Assembly: GCA_036489445.1 (NCBI GenBank) | Contig: DASXFV010000016.1 | Span: 4,223 to 68,222, forward strand | Length of the DNA: 64,000 nucleotides | Reading direction: 5' to 3' | Source: DAIDKA01 sp036489445 | GTDB lineage: Bacteria > Pseudomonadota > Gammaproteobacteria > Steroidobacterales > Steroidobacteraceae | In this document: piece by piece, positions 61,180 through 64,000 of the stretch | Position numbering within the stretch: position 1 is the stretch's first letter | Layout of the letters: every line of letters begins with the position of its first letter | Notes under the pieces: generated by a model | What the model was told of the DNA's origin: nothing | Databases searched by the model: none | What the model saw: the letters and a program-made list of their open reading frames with translations, nothing else | Translations under genes and position numbers: made by a program

Positions 61180-61994
61180 GTGTTCACTCCGGCGCGGCTC
61201 ATGATGGGAATGACACGCTGGAAGGTCTGCGTGCACGTTGCCGAACCGCCGCACGCGGTCATCTGACCGCCGGTCGAGCCATATTGGGGAACCTGGAAGG
61301 TCAACGTCACCTTTACGGCCGTGACATTCAGCCAGCTGGTGGCCGTCATCTGCCCGGCATTCAGGTACTGGACGATGTTGTAATCATCCCCGGCGGTGTT
61401 GGACGACACGCCGTACAACACTGAAATCTGGGTAACGTTGGGGATCAGGTTGACGGTGAGCACCGTACCGGCCCCGCTGGTTCGGACCTGGCACTGCAGC
61501 CACGGGGTGCCATTGACAGTGCCCACCAGGAAGACATTGGTGTACCAGACATTGGTGGAGCCCGTCGCGTTGCTCTGGCCGGCGCAGTTGATCACCGCAT
61601 TGCCATTGGTGGTGTCGTTCTGCGGCGTGAAGAAGCGCACCGCGAAGCTGTCACCTGGCGCCGCCGCGTTGTACGTGCCCCCCAGCACCTGGCCAGAAGC
61701 CATGTCCACCCCGGCAAGCGTTTCGGCACTGAACGTGCTCAGCATCTGAGTCTTGGGGTCCGGAAAATAACCCGCCTTCTGCACCACATTGGCGATCAGC
61801 GTCATCGCAATGCGCTGATTATCCTGCAGCTGTGACAGCGAACTCTGCGTAGCATTGGTCTTGCGCGTTCCCATGACCAGTGTCACCAGGCCACCGAGCA
61901 GGAACAGCGCAATGAGCATGGCGATCGACAACTCGACCAGGCTGAATCCGCGCTGGCTGCGCAGCGCCCTTCCGGGTCTGAAGCAATGCGGCAT
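61176..61994 (-). CDS. pilW: minor pilin PilW
   Basis: A 272-residue prepilin. The type III signal is SQRGFSLVELSIAMLIALFL with the cleavage after G and Glu5. QSSLSQLQDNQRIAMTLIAN then VVQKAGYFPD is the conserved helix after the pilin stalk in PilW. The C-terminal part is beta-rich with paired Cys (TACGGSATCTQTF). GGAG six bases before the ATG at 61994 supports it; another ATG at 62009 would overlap pilV. It is the third gene of the cluster. Confidence 0.9.
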   Translation of the reverse strand: MPHCFRPGRALRSQRGFSLVELSIAMLIALFLLGGLVTLVMGTRKTNATQSSLSQLQDNQRIAMTLIANVVQKAGYFPDPKTQMLSTFSAETLAGVDMASGQVLGGTYNAAAPGDSFAVRFFTPQNDTTNGNAVINCAGQSNATGSTNVWYTNVFLVGTVNGTPWLQCQVRTSGAGTVLTVNLIPNVTQISVLYGVSSNTAGDDYNIVQYLNAGQMTATSWLNVTAVKVTLTFQVPQYGSTGGQMTACGGSATCTQTFQRVIPIMSRAGVNT

Positions 61995-61995
61995 G

Positions 61996-62592
61996 TCAGG
62001 GCTCCACATACAGGGTGTACTGCGGCGAATTGAGCGTGCCGGCCGCTGAACTGACCGCCGCCGTCGCGTTGTTGGCGCTGGTCACGTTTTCCTGCCAGGT
62101 AATCTGGATGGTGCAGCTCAACGGCACCGCGGTGTTATTGCAGTTGATGGCCGCGTTGGCCGCGGGCACCACCTGGGCCAGCGCGGCGCCCCATTGCTGA
62201 ACGTCGTAGGCAGCCATCTGCGTTGGGGTGCAGGTGGCGGCTGCGCAGTCCTGCGCGCCGGCCAGCGCGGGAACATCAATGGTGACGCTGGTCGTACCGG
62301 GCCCGGTGGTCGCCACCGTCACATTGGTCAGTGGCGGTGGCGGTCCGCCACCGCCCCAGTAATCGCGATCGGCATGCATCGAGGCTGCAAGACCGGCGGC
62401 CTCGATGGCGACCAGCGAACGGGTGCCGGAGCTTTCGGTCGTGGACAGCGCCAATGCCTGCATTTTGGCAATGCCCAGCATCCCGACGGCGATGATGACG
62501 AGTGCGACCATCACTTCAACGAGGCTGAAGCCGCCCATAGCCTGCGGCGCTGCCGTATTCAACCTGGTCTGCATGTTCATGTATGAACTCAT
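61996..62592 (-). CDS. pilV: minor pilin PilV
   Basis: A 198-residue prepilin. The cleavage site and helix are QAMGGFSLVEVMVALVIIAV, with Glu5 in place, followed by GMLGIAKMQALALSTTESSG, a pattern of PilV. A GGGGPPPPL loop and several Cys (DCAAATC) lie in the globular part. The gene begins nine bases after the FimT-like gene stop and its stop is two bases before the pilW start. It joins the priming complex of the pilus. Confidence 0.9.
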   Translation of the reverse strand: MSSYMNMQTRLNTAAPQAMGGFSLVEVMVALVIIAVGMLGIAKMQALALSTTESSGTRSLVAIEAAGLAASMHADRDYWGGGGPPPPLTNVTVATTGPGTTSVTIDVPALAGAQDCAAATCTPTQMAAYDVQQWGAALAQVVPAANAAINCNNTAVPLSCTIQITWQENVTSANNATAAVSSAAGTLNSPQYTLYVEP

Positions 62593-62601
62593 GTGCTGCC
62601 T

Positions 62602-63249
62602 TCAAGTGCAGGTCGGCAGAGTGGCGGGCTGTTGCACGGAGACATTGCCGACGTTGGTGATCTCCAGGCAGCGCGTCCATGTCGCATTGCCGGTGGCATC
62701 GTGCAGCGGCAGGACCGCGCCGCCGTTGCCGCTCATGGTGGTGAGCAGGCCCAGCGCGAGACCCTCCCGATCAAACGAAACATTGCTGGTCACTCCGTCG
62801 GTCAGCGTGTCCGTGCCGGTGAAGGCTCCCTGCTTGCGCAGAACCAGGGTGGCGTTGCCGCCAGTGCTCTTGGTATTGTTGGGGTCCAGGAACACGATCC
62901 ATCCCAGATTCCAGTTGACGTTGTTCGCCGTACAGTCGGTGCCGGTGGTGGACACACAGATCACGGCGTTCTCACCCTGCTTGATGGCTTCGGAGCGCGC
63001 GTACTCCATGTCACCCAGCAGGCCATTGATCTCACTGGAAATGCGGTAGGAGGCCGTGATGCTCTTATAGGAGGAGGTCCCGACACCCAGCAGGATGGCC
63101 ACGATGGTCAGCACCACCATCAGCTCCAGCAGTGAAACGCCCGTCATCCGCCCGATCCTGGGGGCATGACAGGACTGGCCAGGAAGCGCCTGGCGCGGCT
63201 CGAAGAAGGCGGGTTCTGGAGCTTTGCACATGGCGGCGACAGTAGACAT
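62602..63249 (-). CDS. fimT: FimT/GspH-type pseudopilin
   Basis: Up to 215 residues. The prepilin site is MTGVSLLELMVVLTIVAILL, and SSYKSITASYRISSEINGLL and GDMEYARSEAIKQGENAVI match FimT/GspH pseudopilins. The first gene of the minor pilin cluster. The start at 63249 gives an unusual leader of 35 residues with two Cys; the ATG at 63147 would give a short normal leader and may be the true start. FimT has been implicated in DNA binding by pili in related bacteria. Confidence 0.88.
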   Translation of the reverse strand: MSTVAAMCKAPEPAFFEPRQALPGQSCHAPRIGRMTGVSLLELMVVLTIVAILLGVGTSSYKSITASYRISSEINGLLGDMEYARSEAIKQGENAVICVSTTGTDCTANNVNWNLGWIVFLDPNNTKSTGGNATLVLRKQGAFTGTDTLTDGVTSNVSFDREGLALGLLTTMSGNGGAVLPLHDATGNATWTRCLEITNVGNVSVQQPATLPTCT

Positions 63250-63307
63250 GCAAGCTTGCGTGAATCTGACGACCCCGCCTGAACGCCCGCCGGACGCACT
63301 TAGACGT

Positions 63308-64000
63308 TCAAACTGATAACCGCGTCACACTAAAGAGCACGCGGGCGCGGGTGCCTGCACCCTGGGCGCCGGTCTCCAGGATGAACTGCGCCCCATGCGC
63401 CTCGGCAATCTCCGACACAATGGCCAATCCCAGGCCGCAGCCATGGCCGGCCGTCCCGGGAATGCGGTAGAAGCGCTCGCGCACGCGACTGCGCTGGTCT
63501 TCCGCGATACCCGGCCCATCGTCCTCGACTTCCAGACAAGGCCGACCGTCGCGCACCGCCGCGCGCACTGTCACATGACCGCGCGGCGGGGTGTAATGGA
63601 TGGCGTTGTCCACCAGATTCCCCAGCAGGTCCTCCAGCAGCCGTGCATTGCCATGGACCGCCACCGGCCCCGCTTCTACGCCCAGATCCAGTCCCGCAGC
63701 CAACGCGCGGTCCAGGTTGATCTCCACGATCCGCCCGGCCAGGGCCTTCAGATCCACCGCCTCGAACTGCTCGGTGAACCCCGTGGAGGGATCCGCTCGC
63801 GCCAGCGCCAGCAGCTGGTTTGCCGAGCGCGCCAGGTTTTCCATGCCGGTGTGCAGGGCCTGCAGCCGCGGGTGCAGCGGGGCCGCAGCCGGCTCCTTCA
63901 TGAGGAGTGCCAGGTTGCCCAGCAGCCCGGTAATGGGTGTGCGCAGCTGATGCGCCGTATCAGCCACGAAACGCCGCTGGGAGCGCGCCGCCTCCGCCAG
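63308..64000 (-). CDS. sensor histidine kinase, C-terminal part cut by window edge
   Basis: 231 visible residues, open to the right edge. The phosphoacceptor H-box is RRFVADTAHQLRTPITGLLG, the N-box is LEDLLGNLVDNAIHYTP, and the ATP lid has EVEDDGPGIAEDQRSR and GHGCGLGLAIVSEIAEAHGA. It is a class I kinase of the TctE/QseC kind judging from the RFVADTAHQLRTP form. The sensor and membrane parts lie outside the window. The stop is 58 bases upstream of the FimT-like gene on the same strand; the partner regulator is not visible. Confidence 0.92.
   Translation of the reverse strand: MAEAARSQRRFVADTAHQLRTPITGLLGNLALLMKEPAAAPLHPRLQALHTGMENLARSANQLLALARADPSTGFTEQFEAVDLKALAGRIVEINLDRALAAGLDLGVEAGPVAVHGNARLLEDLLGNLVDNAIHYTPPRGHVTVRAAVRDGRPCLEVEDDGPGIAEDQRSRVRERFYRIPGTAGHGCGLGLAIVSEIAEAHGAQFILETGAQGAGTRARVLFSVTRLSV

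Noticed and set aside
1..64000. CRISPR arrays, rRNA genes or complete insertion sequences
   Set aside because: No regularly spaced repeats, no rRNA sequence and no transposase frame with terminal repeats were seen.

Overview
The window looks like a GC-rich gammaproteobacterial chromosome. The Xanthomonadales/Nevskiales side (a Steroidobacteraceae-like lineage) fits best. The pointers are polA, then a small RNA locus, then engB, cytochrome c4 and a lipid-anchored dsbA; a fimT-pilV-pilW-pilX-pilY1-pilE minor pilin cluster; a TolB/TPR membrane protein; and a truncated LuxR regulator. The assignment is inference from gene content, not from a marker tree.

Layout. 1-4.4 kb: hexuronate catabolism (uxaC running off the left edge, manD, then divergent uxuB-like and kdgK). 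4.4-7.7 kb: an orphan FlhC-like regulator with a divergent unknown gene, then two toxin-antitoxin pairs (Phd/PIN and MazE/MazF), each with a palindromic operator touching the antitoxin start codon. 7.8-16.4 kb: a TolB-like/TPR membrane protein, a SnoaL-like secreted protein, a frameshifted glycosyltransferase, an MFS carrier, two lipoproteins, a NudC-like hydrolase and an NRDE protein.

16.4-25.0 kb is a tight arginine operon: argR, argG, a P-loop protein of unknown role, argC, argD, argF', argB, argH and lptM. The transcarbamylase is of the N-acylornithine type. At the specificity position it carries Ala rather than the Glu of the Xanthomonas N-acetylornithine enzyme, which points to N-succinylornithine, and the gene order resembles what I recall for Bacteroidetes. 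No argA or argE is present. The P-loop protein has DUF1611-like features and is a candidate for the missing N-acyl-glutamate-forming enzyme. This is the most interesting system in the window.

25.0-33.2 kb: a DUF1501/DUF1800 pair, polA, a predicted four-hairpin small RNA with C-rich loops (position of Spot 42/ErsA/sX13), engB, cytochrome c4, dsbA and tRNA-Arg(CCG). 33.2-40.9 kb, next to the tRNA, is a decayed conjugative element of Tn4371 type: a relaxase remnant without its HUH motif and with a frameshift, cargo (GST-like protein, LysR, nitronate monooxygenase, MFS carrier), a TraR-like LysR, and a TraG fragment that stops just after Walker A. 40.9-45.8 kb continues as patchwork DNA: a PPC/DUF296 protein, a 24-residue haloacid dehalogenase stub, an EamA carrier with a His-rich tail, a NmrA/TetR pair, and a truncated LuxR abutting another fragment.

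45.8-64 kb returns to ordinary chromosome: katG, a cytochrome c, a membrane protein with a winged-helix regulator, an isolated uppS homologue, comM with ubiK, amtB behind a sigma-54 promoter, a DUF4124 protein, a beta-hydroxyacid dehydrogenase, the minor pilin cluster with a PilY1 that has an L-type-lectin-like N-terminus, and the C-terminal part of a sensor histidine kinase cut by the right edge. All calls come from reading the sequence and family knowledge; no database search was run.
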